From NCBI GenBank assembly GCA_002840155.1, contig PGZH01000005.1, positions 209,119-273,118 on the forward strand: a DNA stretch of 64,000 nucleotides. Direction: 5' to 3'. The notes below the pieces were generated by a model that worked only from the letters and a program-made list of their open reading frames with translations, did no database searches and was not told the origin of the DNA. Within the stretch, counting starts at the first letter, position 1; each line of letters begins with the position of its first letter. Made by a program: the position numbers and the translations under genes. The DNA is from Gammaproteobacteria bacterium HGW-Gammaproteobacteria-13 (GTDB lineage: Bacteria; Pseudomonadota; Gammaproteobacteria; Pseudomonadales; Pseudomonadaceae). Of this stretch, positions 19,942 through 30,868 are shown piece after piece.

Positions 19942-21351
19942 ATGACATTAGATGCCTTGCGCCTGGAAGTGCCAGACATCCTCGAAACTGAGGTCGCGCC
20001 GCTGGCCGACCTCAATGAGCAGCTGGCCCAAGCCCGCCTGCAGTCGCCAGAACTGGCCTTGCAGCAGGCGCTTGGCCTGCTCTTCAGGCTGAACCGCAGC
20101 GCCATGACCTTACTCGAAAGGCAGCGCGCACTGCAAAGCTTCAGCGATCAGTACCGGCATTACAGCAAGGCCTACCAGGGCGAAAATCCCCCCACAGCCT
20201 TGTTCGTGCACCTGTGCAGTGAACTGGCCATCGGCTTTAAACGCCTGCTGCTGCAAATCCTCCAGGGCCGCCAGCCATCGCGCCCGCACCTGGCCTGGTG
20301 CCTGTATATGGCCCAGCATTTTCTCGCGCAGAGCCTGCTGCGCCACTATCAGCTGTATCAGGAGCCGCCACCCAGCCTGTGGCGCGACAGCCATCTGCTG
20401 TACTGGATCGGCGAACACCAGGACTGTCTGGATGAGCCAGTCGCCGCGGCATTTACCCCACAACCGGCCAATACCATGCGCGGCATCTACCAGCAGATGC
20501 TGCTGCTCGCGCTAAGCAACCCGTTTCACCTCGCGGATGGCGAATGCGCACTGCTGTTCGGCGCGCTCTCGCCGCTGGCTGGGCTGGCACGCCTGCTGCC
20601 ATGGGATGAGGACGAGGAGATCGAAGGACCGACCATCGACCTGACCGAGGCGCAACCCTGCCTGAGCTACGCCCAGACGCCAGAAGGCAGTGCTGACTAT
20701 TTGCGCCGCTTCGAACTGGGCGCCCTGCTGGTGGCCCTACATGAGCCGGCGCCACTGCAAAGCAAGGCGGAACGTCAGCTGCTGGAGCGCGTGCAACAAC
20801 ATTGGCTGGGGCGCCAACAACGTCGCCATACCCGCGCCGACCATAGCTCGGAATGCAACCTAGTGGTTGGTCTGCCCGCTATTCACGCGCAGTTGCTGGA
20901 ACAACGGCCGCTGCGCACCAGCGCGCAGATGCTCGACGCCAGTGCAGGCGGCGCACGCTTGCTGTGTAATGCCGACCAGGCCGCACAGTTGTCGGTTGGC
21001 CAGCTTGTGCTATTGATCACCGGCAGCGACACACCAACCCTGGCCCTGGTGCGCTGGCGCCATCTGAACAGTGAAGGCCTGCACCTGGGCCTGCGTTACC
21101 TGAAAGGCCTGCCGCGCCCGGTCTGGCTGCGTCGCGCACCCAGCGCCCAGACTCACCCTGGCGTGCTGCAAAGCACCCCGGCACCGGGCAACGGCTGGCA
21201 TCACGGCTTGTGGCTGCCTAACGGGCAATTTGTTGAAGGGGAAAATGTCTGGCTGCAACTGGCCAGCGCACACAACCAGGCGATTCTGCCGCTGCCGACC
21301 GCCAATCTGGTCACCGCATCCGTCACTCGCTACCCGATGCAGCTGGCTTAG
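19942..21351 (+). CDS. PilZ-like domain protein with long helical N-terminus
   Basis: The 469-residue protein has an all-helical N-terminal part of about 285 residues with no family I can name. A PilZ-like region follows: RQQRR (291-295) fits RxxxR, and DASAGG (332-337) fits DxSxxG. Together these are the cyclic di-GMP-binding signature. The gap between the motifs is about ten residues longer than usual, so binding is a prediction. Pseudomonas orthologues are often loosely labelled molecular chaperone. It reads divergently from the thioredoxin gene; a small conserved gene follows after 140 bases. Confidence 0.7.
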   Translation: MTLDALRLEVPDILETEVAPLADLNEQLAQARLQSPELALQQALGLLFRLNRSAMTLLERQRALQSFSDQYRHYSKAYQGENPPTALFVHLCSELAIGFKRLLLQILQGRQPSRPHLAWCLYMAQHFLAQSLLRHYQLYQEPPPSLWRDSHLLYWIGEHQDCLDEPVAAAFTPQPANTMRGIYQQMLLLALSNPFHLADGECALLFGALSPLAGLARLLPWDEDEEIEGPTIDLTEAQPCLSYAQTPEGSADYLRRFELGALLVALHEPAPLQSKAERQLLERVQQHWLGRQQRRHTRADHSSECNLVVGLPAIHAQLLEQRPLRTSAQMLDASAGGARLLCNADQAAQLSVGQLVLLITGSDTPTLALVRWRHLNSEGLHLGLRYLKGLPRPVWLRRAPSAQTHPGVLQSTPAPGNGWHHGLWLPNGQFVEGENVWLQLASAHNQAILPLPTANLVTASVTRYPMQLA

Positions 21352-21490
21352 ACACTGTTGCCGATACGCTAAAACTGCGAGAAAGGTCACGCCGAACGTC
21401 GGCCGAGCGCACAGTTTCATCGGAGGGCCCAAGCTTATAATTCATCGCACTCACGCTTGATGCGATCCGTTATTAGCCTGGAACACACCC

Positions 21491-21883
21491 ATGACCCAAG
21501 CCCTCGATAAGTTGGTCGGCCCCGTGCCATCTGCCATCGTCAATCTCGCCCGCTTACAGGTCACCCCGTACGAAGGGCGCGTCGCCGAGTTCAACGTAGC
21601 CGCCTGGCTGCACCTGCCGGGGCTGGCCAATCTGCCGGTCTCGTTGCTGATCAGCTACCGCGATGGCACCACCCGCCGCGAAGTAATGGTCGATCACGGC
21701 AAGGTCAATCAGCACAGCAAAATCCTGCTTTCCAGCGTGGCACGCCTGCCGGTGAAGCTGAAGATCGAAGACATGCAGGTGCGTCTGCGCTCTGCCGTGC
21801 CAGCGACCAGCTTGGTGGTCGAAGAGCTGTTTGTGCAAGCGGTTGAGTTGCCACAAACCGATAGCCGCCAGGCACTCGCCTGA
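21491..21883 (+). CDS. Conserved protein of unknown function
   Basis: The 130-residue protein has no signal peptide or membrane segment and mixes beta-strand-like stretches (VSLLISYRDG, VKLKIEDMQVRLR). I recognise no domain. It has a proper start, normal codon use and its own strong terminator, so it is very likely real. It may be functionally tied to the PilZ-like gene upstream. Confidence 0.75.
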   Translation: MTQALDKLVGPVPSAIVNLARLQVTPYEGRVAEFNVAAWLHLPGLANLPVSLLISYRDGTTRREVMVDHGKVNQHSKILLSSVARLPVKLKIEDMQVRLRSAVPATSLVVEELFVQAVELPQTDSRQALA

Positions 21884-21901
21884 TAGCACTCAGCAACACA
21901 C

Positions 21902-21928
21902 AAACCCCGCGCACCGACGCGGGGTTTT
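21902..21928. terminator. Bidirectional terminator
   Basis: AAACCCCGCG and CGCGGGGTTT pair around a short loop, between two converging genes (ending at 21883 and 21933). Confidence 0.9.
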
Positions 21929-21932
21929 GCGT

Positions 21933-22154
21933 TTAGCGCGAGAGCATTCCCGCCGGCCCGCACTTGGCGCCGGAGTCAGGCGGCACAACGGCCTCAGATG
22001 AGCCAGAAACGGCTGGCTGCTCAGATGGATTGGAGTTGACCAACGACTGCGGCCAGCTGCTAAAGCGCAGGCCAGTGATGCGATTGAGGCGCTCAAGGGC
22101 CTCTTGCGGGTCACGCTGGTACAGATGAATCACTTTGCCTTTAGTGGCTGTCAT
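21933..22154 (-). CDS. Small conserved protein of unknown function
   Basis: The 73-residue cytoplasmic protein starts MTATKGKVIHLYQRDPQEALERLNRITGL; the N-terminal half looks like a compact helical unit and the C-terminal half is serine/proline-rich and probably disordered. I chose ATG 22154 because AAGG lies five bases upstream; the frame stays open to 22193. I recall similar proteins only from Pseudomonas, and no function can be given. Confidence 0.65.
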   Translation of the reverse strand: MTATKGKVIHLYQRDPQEALERLNRITGLRFSSWPQSLVNSNPSEQPAVSGSSEAVVPPDSGAKCGPAGMLSR

Positions 22155-22321
22155 AACGCCTTCACACTCCGCCAATCCCTGCCCTGCTGGCAACCTGATC
22201 GCTATCTGCAGGACAGATAGCCAGAAGCGTGCCAGCTTCCCTTTAACCGCGTTTGGCGACCCTCATGGTCGCCAGTGCCATCATGCGCCATCAGCACAAC
22301 GCCGCAAACTGACGTTTTACG

Positions 22322-23551
22322 TCACTTTTCCGGCTCAGCTTCAGGCTGCAACCACTTCGCCAGGTCCTCACCAAATAGCGCCGCCTGCTCTTCCTGCAAC
22401 TGCACCAAGCCACTGCGCAGCGCCGGATACCAAACCTCATCGAGTTCTTCGGGTAGGTTCTCCGCCCTGGGCAGCGGCCAGGGACTGTGGCTAAGCAGTT
22501 GCTGCAGCGAATAATGGCCCAGATCACGGCTCAACACCCAGGTGCCGGAGCCGGTCGGAGCAATTAGTTTCTGCTGCTCAAGAAACACCAGAATCTCTTC
22601 CCACTCATGCTCCGCCAGCGACCAGCCCTGACGCTGCACATCCAGCAAGCGCACCTTCAAGCCCGATTGCTGGCGCTCGTAGAACACCCGCAACACGCCA
22701 AGCGCCATCAACAAGCGCGGCACCGCACGTTTGCGCCATTGCTGGGAAAAACCCAGGTTGCAGACCAGTTCGGCGCCAAACAGCACGATCAACCAGGACA
22801 GATAGATCCACAGCAGAAACAGCGGCACCGTGGCAAACGCGCCGTAGATCAGCTGGTAACCGGGAAACAGGCGCACATACAGGCCAAACAGCATCTTCGC
22901 CACTTCGAACAGCACAGCTGCAAACAAGCCACCCAGCAGCGCATGGCGAACCGGCACCTGAGCATTCGGCACCGTGGCATACAGCAGAGTGAAGGCGGCC
23001 ACGCTGAATAGCAGCGGCATAAATTTCAGCAGAGCCTGGGCCCCGATTAAGGCATCCGGGCCGGAGATCAGCGACAGCGACGTGAAGTAGGTGCTGATGG
23101 CAAAGCCACCGCCCAGCAGCAGCGGCCCCAGGCTGAGAATCGCCCAGTACAGCAGAAAGCTCGATACACCCCGGCGCGGCTGACGCACACGCCAGATGGT
23201 GTTGAAGGTTTTCTCGATAGTCACCAGCATCCAGAATGCCGTAGCAGCCAACACCGCCACACCAATCCAGGTCAGCTGGCGTGCCTGAGTGGTGAAGTCA
23301 CGCAAGTATTGCTGCAGCGTCTCACCGGCAGAGGGCACGAAGTTGCGGAAAATAAAGCTCTGAATCTGCTCGCCAGTATCCTGAAACGCTGGAATGGCCG
23401 AGAGCATGGAAAAGGTCACCGTCATCATCGGCACCACCGCAAACAGGGTGGTGTAGGTCAAGGCCGCCGCATTGCTGGTGCCTTGGTCGGCGATAAAGCG
23501 TTGCAACAAAAAACGCCAGAACTCCAACAGGTTTTTAACACGCTGCAGCAT
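22322..23551 (-). CDS. YihY/BrkB family inner membrane protein
   Basis: The 409-residue protein has six predicted membrane helices in residues 30-290 with the YihY signatures [35 protein letters not shown] and [11 protein letters not shown] cytoplasmic C-terminal extension of about 120 residues follows. Homologues were once misnamed ribonuclease BN; the true function is unknown, with proposed transport of envelope precursors. It stands alone, divergent from the arsC-like gene. Confidence 0.9.
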   Translation of the reverse strand: MLQRVKNLLEFWRFLLQRFIADQGTSNAAALTYTTLFAVVPMMTVTFSMLSAIPAFQDTGEQIQSFIFRNFVPSAGETLQQYLRDFTTQARQLTWIGVAVLAATAFWMLVTIEKTFNTIWRVRQPRRGVSSFLLYWAILSLGPLLLGGGFAISTYFTSLSLISGPDALIGAQALLKFMPLLFSVAAFTLLYATVPNAQVPVRHALLGGLFAAVLFEVAKMLFGLYVRLFPGYQLIYGAFATVPLFLLWIYLSWLIVLFGAELVCNLGFSQQWRKRAVPRLLMALGVLRVFYERQQSGLKVRLLDVQRQGWSLAEHEWEEILVFLEQQKLIAPTGSGTWVLSRDLGHYSLQQLLSHSPWPLPRAENLPEELDEVWYPALRSGLVQLQEEQAALFGEDLAKWLQPEAEPEK

Positions 23552-23658
23552 GCCCTCTCCTTAGCCATTTGCATTCCGGCAACCTGTGCTGCAGGCGCAG
23601 GCGGGAATGCCGTTAGCGGTTAGAATAGCCGCCATCGAAGGTAACCGGCGACCCGAAC

Positions 23659-25017
<1,359 letters not shown>

Positions 25018-25070
25018 GGGACAACGCTGAGCCTGGCTGCACATAGGCTCAGCGTTTTATAGCGAGCGCT

Positions 25071-25775
25071 TTACCAGCCGAGGGTTTCTTTCAAGAAGGG
25101 AATAGTCAGCTTGCGCTGGGCCTGCAACGACGCCTGATCCAGGCGTTCAAGCAAATCGAACAAGGCGCTCATGCTGCGCTCGCCGCGGGTCAGGATAAAA
25201 CGCCCGACTTCATCACTCAGGTGCAGCCCGCGACGCGACGCGCGCAGTTGCAAGGCGCGCAGCTTGTCCTCGTCGGACAATGACTGCAGCTGAAACACCA
25301 GCGCCAGGGTCAGGCGTGATTGCAGGTCAGCCAGTTGCACCGGCAACTCACGCGGCGAGCTGCTGGCGGCCAGCAACAAGCGCCGGCCGCTGTCACGCAG
25401 TCGGTTGAACAGGTGGAACAACGCCTCTTCCCAGTCGCTACGCCCTGCTACGGCATCCAGATCATCCAGGCAAACCAGCTCGCACTGCTCCAGGTTATCC
25501 AGCAGTGCCGGGCCGTATTCGACCACTTCGGCCAACGGCAGATACACAGCCGGCTCACCGCGCTGCTCAAAGCGCAGACACGCCGCCTGCAGCAAATGAC
25601 TGCGCCCAACGCCTTCGCCACCCCACAGGTAGATCAGGCTTTCCGTCCAGCCGGCATCGGCTTCGCACAGACGCTCGACATAGCCCAACGCCGCAGCGTT
25701 GGCTCCGGGGTAGTAATTGGCGAAAGTGGCGTCATCACGCAGACGCACACCTAAAGGCAGTTGTATGGGTGTCAT
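25071..25775 (-). CDS. hda: Hda, regulator of DnaA inactivation
   Basis: Hda is a short DnaA paralogue that, with the DNA-loaded beta clamp, stimulates ATP hydrolysis by DnaA and so limits re-initiation. The 234-residue protein has the N-terminal clamp-binding motif QLPLGV (residues 5-10), the Hda-type P-loop GGEGVGRSH (52-60) and the Walker B region LVCLDDLDAV. Its ATG overlaps the stop of the upstream permease gene (ATGA), a pairing common in Pseudomonas. Confidence 0.94.
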   Translation of the reverse strand: MTPIQLPLGVRLRDDATFANYYPGANAAALGYVERLCEADAGWTESLIYLWGGEGVGRSHLLQAACLRFEQRGEPAVYLPLAEVVEYGPALLDNLEQCELVCLDDLDAVAGRSDWEEALFHLFNRLRDSGRRLLLAASSSPRELPVQLADLQSRLTLALVFQLQSLSDEDKLRALQLRASRRGLHLSDEVGRFILTRGERSMSALFDLLERLDQASLQAQRKLTIPFLKETLGW

Positions 25776-26863
25776 GCTGGGTTGGGCGGCTCGTCGGAAC
25801 CGCGGGCTGGCTCACCGTAAAGATCGGAAAGTTTATAGAAATCATGCAGATGACGCACTAACACCATGATCACCGCTGCCACCGGCAGGGCCAGGAGGAT
25901 GCCGGTGAAGCCGAACAGTTGGCCGCCGGCCATGATCGCGAAGATTACCGCGACCGGGTGCAGGCCGATGCGGTCGCCCACCAGCATCGGCGTCAGCAGC
26001 ATGCCTTCAAGCATTTGCCCGACGATAAAGACTGCTGCAATACCCATCAGCGGGTAGAAGTCCAGGCCGAACTGGAACAGGCCGGCCGTCAGTGCCGCGC
26101 CGATGCCCACTACCACGCCGAGGTATGGCACGATGCTGGCCAAGCCGGCCAGTACACCGATCAACAGGCCAAGCTCCAGGCCAATCACCATCAGCCCGGT
26201 GGCATACATCACACCCAGCGCCAACATCACCAGCAACTGACCGCGCAGGAAGGCGCCGAGCACTTCGTGGCATTCGCCGAACAGCTGTACAACCAGGCCT
26301 TCACGGCCGCGCGGCAGCAAGCTGCGCAGTTTGGCGACCATCAGGTCCCAATCACGCATCAGGTAGAAGCTCACCACCGGAATCAGCACCAGATTGGCCA
26401 GCCAGGCCAGCAGCGCCAGGCCTGAAGAGGTGGCGGTGGACAGCAGCATGCCGACGATATCGGTGGTTTTACCCAATTGCCCGGACAGCGCGGTTTTCAG
26501 CTGATCAAAGCGCCAAAATCCTTCGCTCAGACCGAGCTTGAGCTGAACCCATGGCAGAGCCTGGTTCTGGGCCCAGTCGAGCATTTCCGGGATCAACTCG
26601 TACAAGCGCACCAGTTGCTTGCCCAGCATCGGCACCAAGACCAGCAGCAGGATGGCCATGATCAGGGTGATCAGCGCAAACACCACCACCACGCCCCAGG
26701 TCCGCGACAGCTTCCAGCGTTCCAGGCGGTCAACCAGCGGATCGCCCATATAGGCCAGCAGCACGCCGATCAGAAATGGCGAGAGAATCGGCGCCAGCAG
26801 GTACAACAGGCCGCACAGCAGCAGCGCCCCGATTATCCATATCCAACGATGCGAATCGATCAT
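25772..26863 (-). CDS. AI-2E/PerM family transporter
   Basis: The 363-residue inner membrane protein has seven or eight membrane helices and the AI-2E transporter signatures SPFLIGVLLAYMGDPLVDRLE and ALPVAAVIMVLVRHL. Family members have been linked to autoinducer export or Na+/H+ exchange; the substrate here is unknown. ATG 26863 follows GGAG at eight bases; a TTG at 26884 is a weaker alternative. It overlaps hda by four bases. Confidence 0.9.
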   Translation of the reverse strand: MIDSHRWIWIIGALLLCGLLYLLAPILSPFLIGVLLAYMGDPLVDRLERWKLSRTWGVVVVFALITLIMAILLLVLVPMLGKQLVRLYELIPEMLDWAQNQALPWVQLKLGLSEGFWRFDQLKTALSGQLGKTTDIVGMLLSTATSSGLALLAWLANLVLIPVVSFYLMRDWDLMVAKLRSLLPRGREGLVVQLFGECHEVLGAFLRGQLLVMLALGVMYATGLMVIGLELGLLIGVLAGLASIVPYLGVVVGIGAALTAGLFQFGLDFYPLMGIAAVFIVGQMLEGMLLTPMLVGDRIGLHPVAVIFAIMAGGQLFGFTGILLALPVAAVIMVLVRHLHDFYKLSDLYGEPARGSDEPPNPA

Positions 26864-26930
26864 GCCCTGCGCTCCATATGCCAACGTTTTATCCAGAAAA
26901 CCCTCAATCCCGCGAGGCCCGCTCTATAAG

Positions 26931-26958
26931 AAAACCGCAGCTCGATAGCTGCGGTTTT
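26931..26958 (-). terminator. Terminator of the DUF2066 gene
   Basis: AAAACCGCAGCT and AGCTGCGGTTTT pair around CGAT, 31 bases after the DUF2066 stop. A T-rich stretch follows on the minus strand. Confidence 0.88.
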
Positions 26959-26988
26959 CAAGTCAGGGCACGGGGCAATCGCCGCAGT

Positions 26989-28029
26989 CTACCAGCGAAA
27001 CCTCAGTACATTGTCACGCGGCGCAGCAGGCTCAGCGCCAGGGGCTGGCGGCGTAACGGGCTGACTGGCGTCTAGCACTGGAGCCTCTGCCGGCACTTCC
27101 TGCAAGCGCGCCAGGCCCAGTTGCGCACGCAACTGCTCGGCATTGGCATTCACGGCAAAGGTCAGCGTGTCGCCCTGAACCTTGCGCAGCTGCGCGGCGA
27201 ACGGCTCAAGAATGCGCTGCAATTCGGCGTAACGCGCCAGGTCGACGCCCTGCACTTCCACCGTCAAGCCAGTGGCGGCGCCGGCAGCGACGATAAAGCG
27301 TGGAGCCAGACGTTGATGGACGGCCAACAGGATGGCATCGGCCAGCGCAGCTTGATCGGCGCCCTGCACAGTGCCTTGCTCACGCTCATCACCCAGCCAC
27401 AGGCGCCACTCGGCCTGCCACTGGCCGTTTGCTTCGCGCGCCATAACTGCCAGCAGGGCATCGGCGGCGTAGCGCTCGGAGGCTTCACGCAAGGCGGCCG
27501 GATCATTCGCGGTAAGATTTCCCGGCACCGCCACCAGTTGTTCGGCCAGATCGGCCAACGGCAGACGCAGCGGTAGACCACGGTGCTGCGCGGCCTGATT
27601 GAGCGGCGCGGCAGCGGCTTGACCGTCACCGAGCAGACGGCCGCCCTCACTGGCATCACTCAACCACCAGAGCAAGATGCTTGGGCGATTAGCGCCCCAC
27701 AGCGCCAGGCCCGCCTGACGCAGGTTGCGATCGGTGCTCAGTGGATCAAAGTCGACCAGCAGCTTGTCACCTTCATAGCCGTATTGGCTGACGATCTGTT
27801 GCGGGTCCTTACGCAGCGCCGCCAGTGCTGGGCTTTGCGCCGCATCGGCCTTGCCGGTCAGACGCAACACCAGGGTATCCAGCGCGCGGCTCAGGGCGGC
27901 AGCGCGTTCTTCCGGTTGCTGGCTGCTGACCGCTTCGCGGACTTGGTAGAGATCACTCACCGGCGCGGCAAATGCCGGCAGGCCAGACAGTGACAAACAG
28001 GCAAGAAGCAGGCGAGCGGTCAAACGCAT
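26989..28029 (-). CDS. DUF2066 periplasmic protein
   Basis: The 346-residue protein has a signal peptide (about 1-21, cleavage AFA/AP) and the DUF2066 features RAAALSRALDTLVLRLTG, QYGYEGDKLLVDFD and RPSILLWWL. Its function is unknown. It is divergent from purM and upstream of perM-hda, and this arrangement is conserved in pseudomonads as far as I recall. It has its own terminator. Confidence 0.88.
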   Translation of the reverse strand: MRLTARLLLACLSLSGLPAFAAPVSDLYQVREAVSSQQPEERAAALSRALDTLVLRLTGKADAAQSPALAALRKDPQQIVSQYGYEGDKLLVDFDPLSTDRNLRQAGLALWGANRPSILLWWLSDASEGGRLLGDGQAAAAPLNQAAQHRGLPLRLPLADLAEQLVAVPGNLTANDPAALREASERYAADALLAVMAREANGQWQAEWRLWLGDEREQGTVQGADQAALADAILLAVHQRLAPRFIVAAGAATGLTVEVQGVDLARYAELQRILEPFAAQLRKVQGDTLTFAVNANAEQLRAQLGLARLQEVPAEAPVLDASQPVTPPAPGAEPAAPRDNVLRFRW

Positions 28030-28346
28030 GGATGGATTCTCGACGGACGGAAAGCGGCGCGTAGGCCAGGTTTAACAACAGTTACAGCCAATCCACGCCA
28101 AATAGTGCCGGCAGCGGTAGCTCAGGAGTGCGAGTTTAGGTGCTGTTAAGGCGCATTCCAAAGCCCTTTAAGCCACAGACGGCCAACAACAGGCAGATTT
28201 CGAGCTTAAACAGCCGCCCCAGCACCCGCAACCATCGCGCCGCCTGGGTGGCCGCTGCCGGGTAAGCCTGATAAAATCGCGCGCCTTCGCAGACCGCCGC
28301 CACAAGCGACGGTGCCAATCCGAATTTCCCCTAAAGGCCTGGATCT
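28030..28346. other. Divergent intergenic region before purM
   Basis: This 317-base stretch should hold promoters for purM and the DUF2066 gene. A TAAAAT hexamer at 28272-28277 is a candidate -10 for purM, about 70 bases before its ATG, but no clear -35 accompanies it. I see no small gene or hairpin of note. Confidence 0.45.
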
Positions 28347-29405
28347 ATGAGCAAGCAACCCTCCATCAGCTACAAGGACGCAGGTGTAGATATCGACGCG
28401 GGCGAAGCCCTGGTCGAACGCATCAAAGGCGTGGCCAAGCGCACCGCGCGTCCGGAAGTCATGGGTGGGCTGGGCGGCTTCGGCGCGCTGTGCGAGATCC
28501 CGGCTGGCTACAAACAACCGGTGCTGGTCTCCGGCACCGACGGTGTAGGCACCAAGCTGCGCCTGGCGCTGAACCTGAACATGCACGACAGCATCGGCCA
28601 GGACCTGGTTGCCATGTGCGTCAACGACCTGGTGGTGTGTGGCGCCGAGCCGCTGTTCTTCCTCGACTATTACGCCACCGGCAAGCTCAACGTTGACGTC
28701 GCCGCCACTGTGGTGACCGGCATCGGCGCTGGCTGCGAGCTGGCTGGCTGCTCCCTGGTTGGCGGTGAAACCGCTGAAATGCCCGGCATGTACGAAGGCG
28801 AAGACTACGACCTGGCCGGCTTCTGCGTCGGTGTGGTGGAAAAAGCCGAAATCATCGACGGCTCGAAAGTCGCTACCGGCGACGCGTTGATCGCCCTGCC
28901 ATCGTCCGGCCCGCACTCCAACGGCTACTCGCTGATCCGCAAGATCATCGAAGTGTCCGGCACCGAAATCGAAACCACCCAGGTCGACGGCAAGCCGCTG
29001 ACCGACCTGCTGATGGCACCGACCCGCATCTACGTCAAACCACTGCTCAAGCTGATCAAGGACACTGGCGCAGTCAAAGCCATGGCCCACATCACCGGTG
29101 GCGGCCTGCTCGACAACATTCCGCGCGTGCTGCCCAAAGGCGCCCAAGCCGTGGTCGATGTGGCCAGCTGGACGCGCCCAGCAGTCTTCGACTGGCTGCA
29201 GGAAAAAGGCAATGTGGATGAGCACGAGATGCACCGCGTACTCAACTGCGGCGTCGGCATGGTCATCTGCGTAGCGCAGGATCAGGTCGAAATCACCCTG
29301 CAAACCCTGACCGCCGCTGGCGAGCAGCCATGGGTGATCGGCCAGATCGGTGAAGCTGCCGAAGGTGCCGCCCAGGTCGTGCTGAACAACCTGAAACAGC
29401 ACTAA
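28347..29405 (+). CDS. purM: Phosphoribosylformylglycinamidine cyclo-ligase (AIR synthetase)
   Basis: PurM closes the imidazole ring in the fifth step of purine synthesis, using ATP to make AIR from FGAM. The 352-residue protein shows the N-terminal glycine-rich [27 protein letters not shown], the dimer-interface region [13 protein letters not shown], and the ATP-binding segment typical of the family. The last base of its TAA overlaps the purN ATG (TAATG), giving a coupled purM-purN pair. Confidence 0.97.
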   Translation: MSKQPSISYKDAGVDIDAGEALVERIKGVAKRTARPEVMGGLGGFGALCEIPAGYKQPVLVSGTDGVGTKLRLALNLNMHDSIGQDLVAMCVNDLVVCGAEPLFFLDYYATGKLNVDVAATVVTGIGAGCELAGCSLVGGETAEMPGMYEGEDYDLAGFCVGVVEKAEIIDGSKVATGDALIALPSSGPHSNGYSLIRKIIEVSGTEIETTQVDGKPLTDLLMAPTRIYVKPLLKLIKDTGAVKAMAHITGGGLLDNIPRVLPKGAQAVVDVASWTRPAVFDWLQEKGNVDEHEMHRVLNCGVGMVICVAQDQVEITLQTLTAAGEQPWVIGQIGEAAEGAAQVVLNNLKQH

Positions 29406-30067
29406 TGTCGGCACCGATGCCAACAGACTGCAATGTGGTGGTGCTGATCTCCGGCTCCGGCAGCAACCTGCAGGCGCTGATCGACAGCATCGCCCATGAC
29501 GGCAATCCGGCACGCATCAGCGCGGTGATTTCCAACCGCGCCGATGCCTACGGTCTGGAGCGCGCCAAACAAGCTGGCATCGCCACCGCCGTGCTCGACC
29601 ACAAGCAGTTCGACGGCCGCGAGGCCTTCGATGCCGCGCTGGTCGAGGCCATCGATGCGTTTGATCCGCAGCTTGTCGTGCTGGCCGGCTTTATGCGCAT
29701 CCTCACGCCCGGTTTCGTTCGTCACTACGCCGGCCGCCTGCTGAATATCCACCCCTCGCTGCTGCCGAAATACAAAGGCCTGCACACCCACCAGCGGGCG
29801 CTGGACGCCGGTGACAGCGAGCATGGCTGCAGCGTGCACTTCGTCAGCGAGGAACTCGATGGCGGACCACTGGTCGTACAGGCAGTGGTACCGGTACAGT
29901 CGGATGACTCGCCGAGCAGCCTGGCGCAGCGCGTGCATGAGCAGGAACACGTGATTTACCCGCTGGCCGTACGCTGGTTTGCCGCAGGCCGTTTGCAGCT
30001 AACAGCGCACGGGGCCATGTTGGACGAGCAACTGTTACCGAGTACCGGACACCTTATTCGAACTTAG
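29405..30067 (+). CDS. purN: Phosphoribosylglycinamide formyltransferase
   Basis: PurN transfers the formyl group from 10-formyltetrahydrofolate to GAR in the third step of purine synthesis. The 220-residue protein has the GAR-binding loop ISGSGSNLQAL, the catalytic Asn-His pair in LLNIHPSLLPKYKG, and the active-site Asp in EELDGGPLV. It starts on the shared base of the purM stop. A DUF3108 gene follows after eight bases. Confidence 0.96.
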   Translation: MSAPMPTDCNVVVLISGSGSNLQALIDSIAHDGNPARISAVISNRADAYGLERAKQAGIATAVLDHKQFDGREAFDAALVEAIDAFDPQLVVLAGFMRILTPGFVRHYAGRLLNIHPSLLPKYKGLHTHQRALDAGDSEHGCSVHFVSEELDGGPLVVQAVVPVQSDDSPSSLAQRVHEQEHVIYPLAVRWFAAGRLQLTAHGAMLDEQLLPSTGHLIRT

Positions 30068-30075
30068 GAGACACC

Positions 30076-30792
30076 ATGGGTCGCGCCTTACTGTTCGCAC
30101 TAACGCTTCTGAGCTTGCCGGCATTGGCCGTCGAGCTGAAACCCTTCTCTGCCAGCTACACCGCCGACTGGAAGCAACTACCGGTCAGCGGCAGCGCCGA
30201 ACGCAGCCTGCAAGCTCTGGATAACGGCCTGTGGCAGCTGAATTTCGAAGCTTCCATGCTGGTCGCCAGCCTGACCGAACAAAGCACCCTGCGCGTGGAT
30301 AAAGAAGTCTTCCTGCCGCAGACCTACCTGTACGAGCGCAACGGCCTGGGCAAAGGCAAGAAGATCGAGCATGACTTCGACTGGAGCGCCAAGCAGGTAA
30401 TCGGCAGTGACCGCGACACTCCAGTGCGCCTGCCGCTGAACCGCGGCCTGCTGGACAAATCGACCTACCAGCTGGCCCTGCAGTACGACGTAGCCGCCGG
30501 CACCAAAAGCATGAGCTACCAGGTGGTCGATGGCGATGAAGTGGAAACCTACGACTTCCGCGTACTCGGCGAGGAAGTGGTGCGCACCAAGGCCGGCCTG
30601 ATCGATGCGATCAAGGTCGAGCGCGTGCGCGACCCGACGCAAAGCAGCCGCAAAACCATCCTCTGGTTCGCCAAGGATTGGGAGTTCCTGCTGGTACGCC
30701 TGCATCAGGTCGAAAAAGACGGCAAGGAATACCAGATCATGCTCAAGGACGGCACAGTCGACGGCAAAGCTGTTCTAGGCCGCAAAGACTGA
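30076..30792 (+). CDS. DUF3108 periplasmic protein
   Basis: The 238-residue protein has a signal peptide (about 1-18, cleavage ALA/VE) and DUF3108 features FSASYTADWKQLPVSG and DEVETYDFRVLGEEV. Its function is unknown; homologues regularly follow purMN in pseudomonads. AGGAG lies seven bases before the ATG, and the gene is eight bases from purN, so it is expressed with the purine pair. A strong terminator follows. Confidence 0.87.
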   Translation: MGRALLFALTLLSLPALAVELKPFSASYTADWKQLPVSGSAERSLQALDNGLWQLNFEASMLVASLTEQSTLRVDKEVFLPQTYLYERNGLGKGKKIEHDFDWSAKQVIGSDRDTPVRLPLNRGLLDKSTYQLALQYDVAAGTKSMSYQVVDGDEVETYDFRVLGEEVVRTKAGLIDAIKVERVRDPTQSSRKTILWFAKDWEFLLVRLHQVEKDGKEYQIMLKDGTVDGKAVLGRKD

Positions 30793-30805
30793 GTTAAATC
30801 GATGT

Positions 30806-30835
30806 AAAAAGCCGAGCTAAATGCTCGGCTTTTTT
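30806..30835. terminator. Bidirectional terminator after the DUF3108 gene
   Basis: AAAAAGCCGAGC and GCTCGGCTTTTT pair around a five-base loop, between two converging genes. Confidence 0.92.
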
Positions 30836-30868
30836 ATGGGCGGATTTCTGCAGGTTCGGCCTGGGCCA

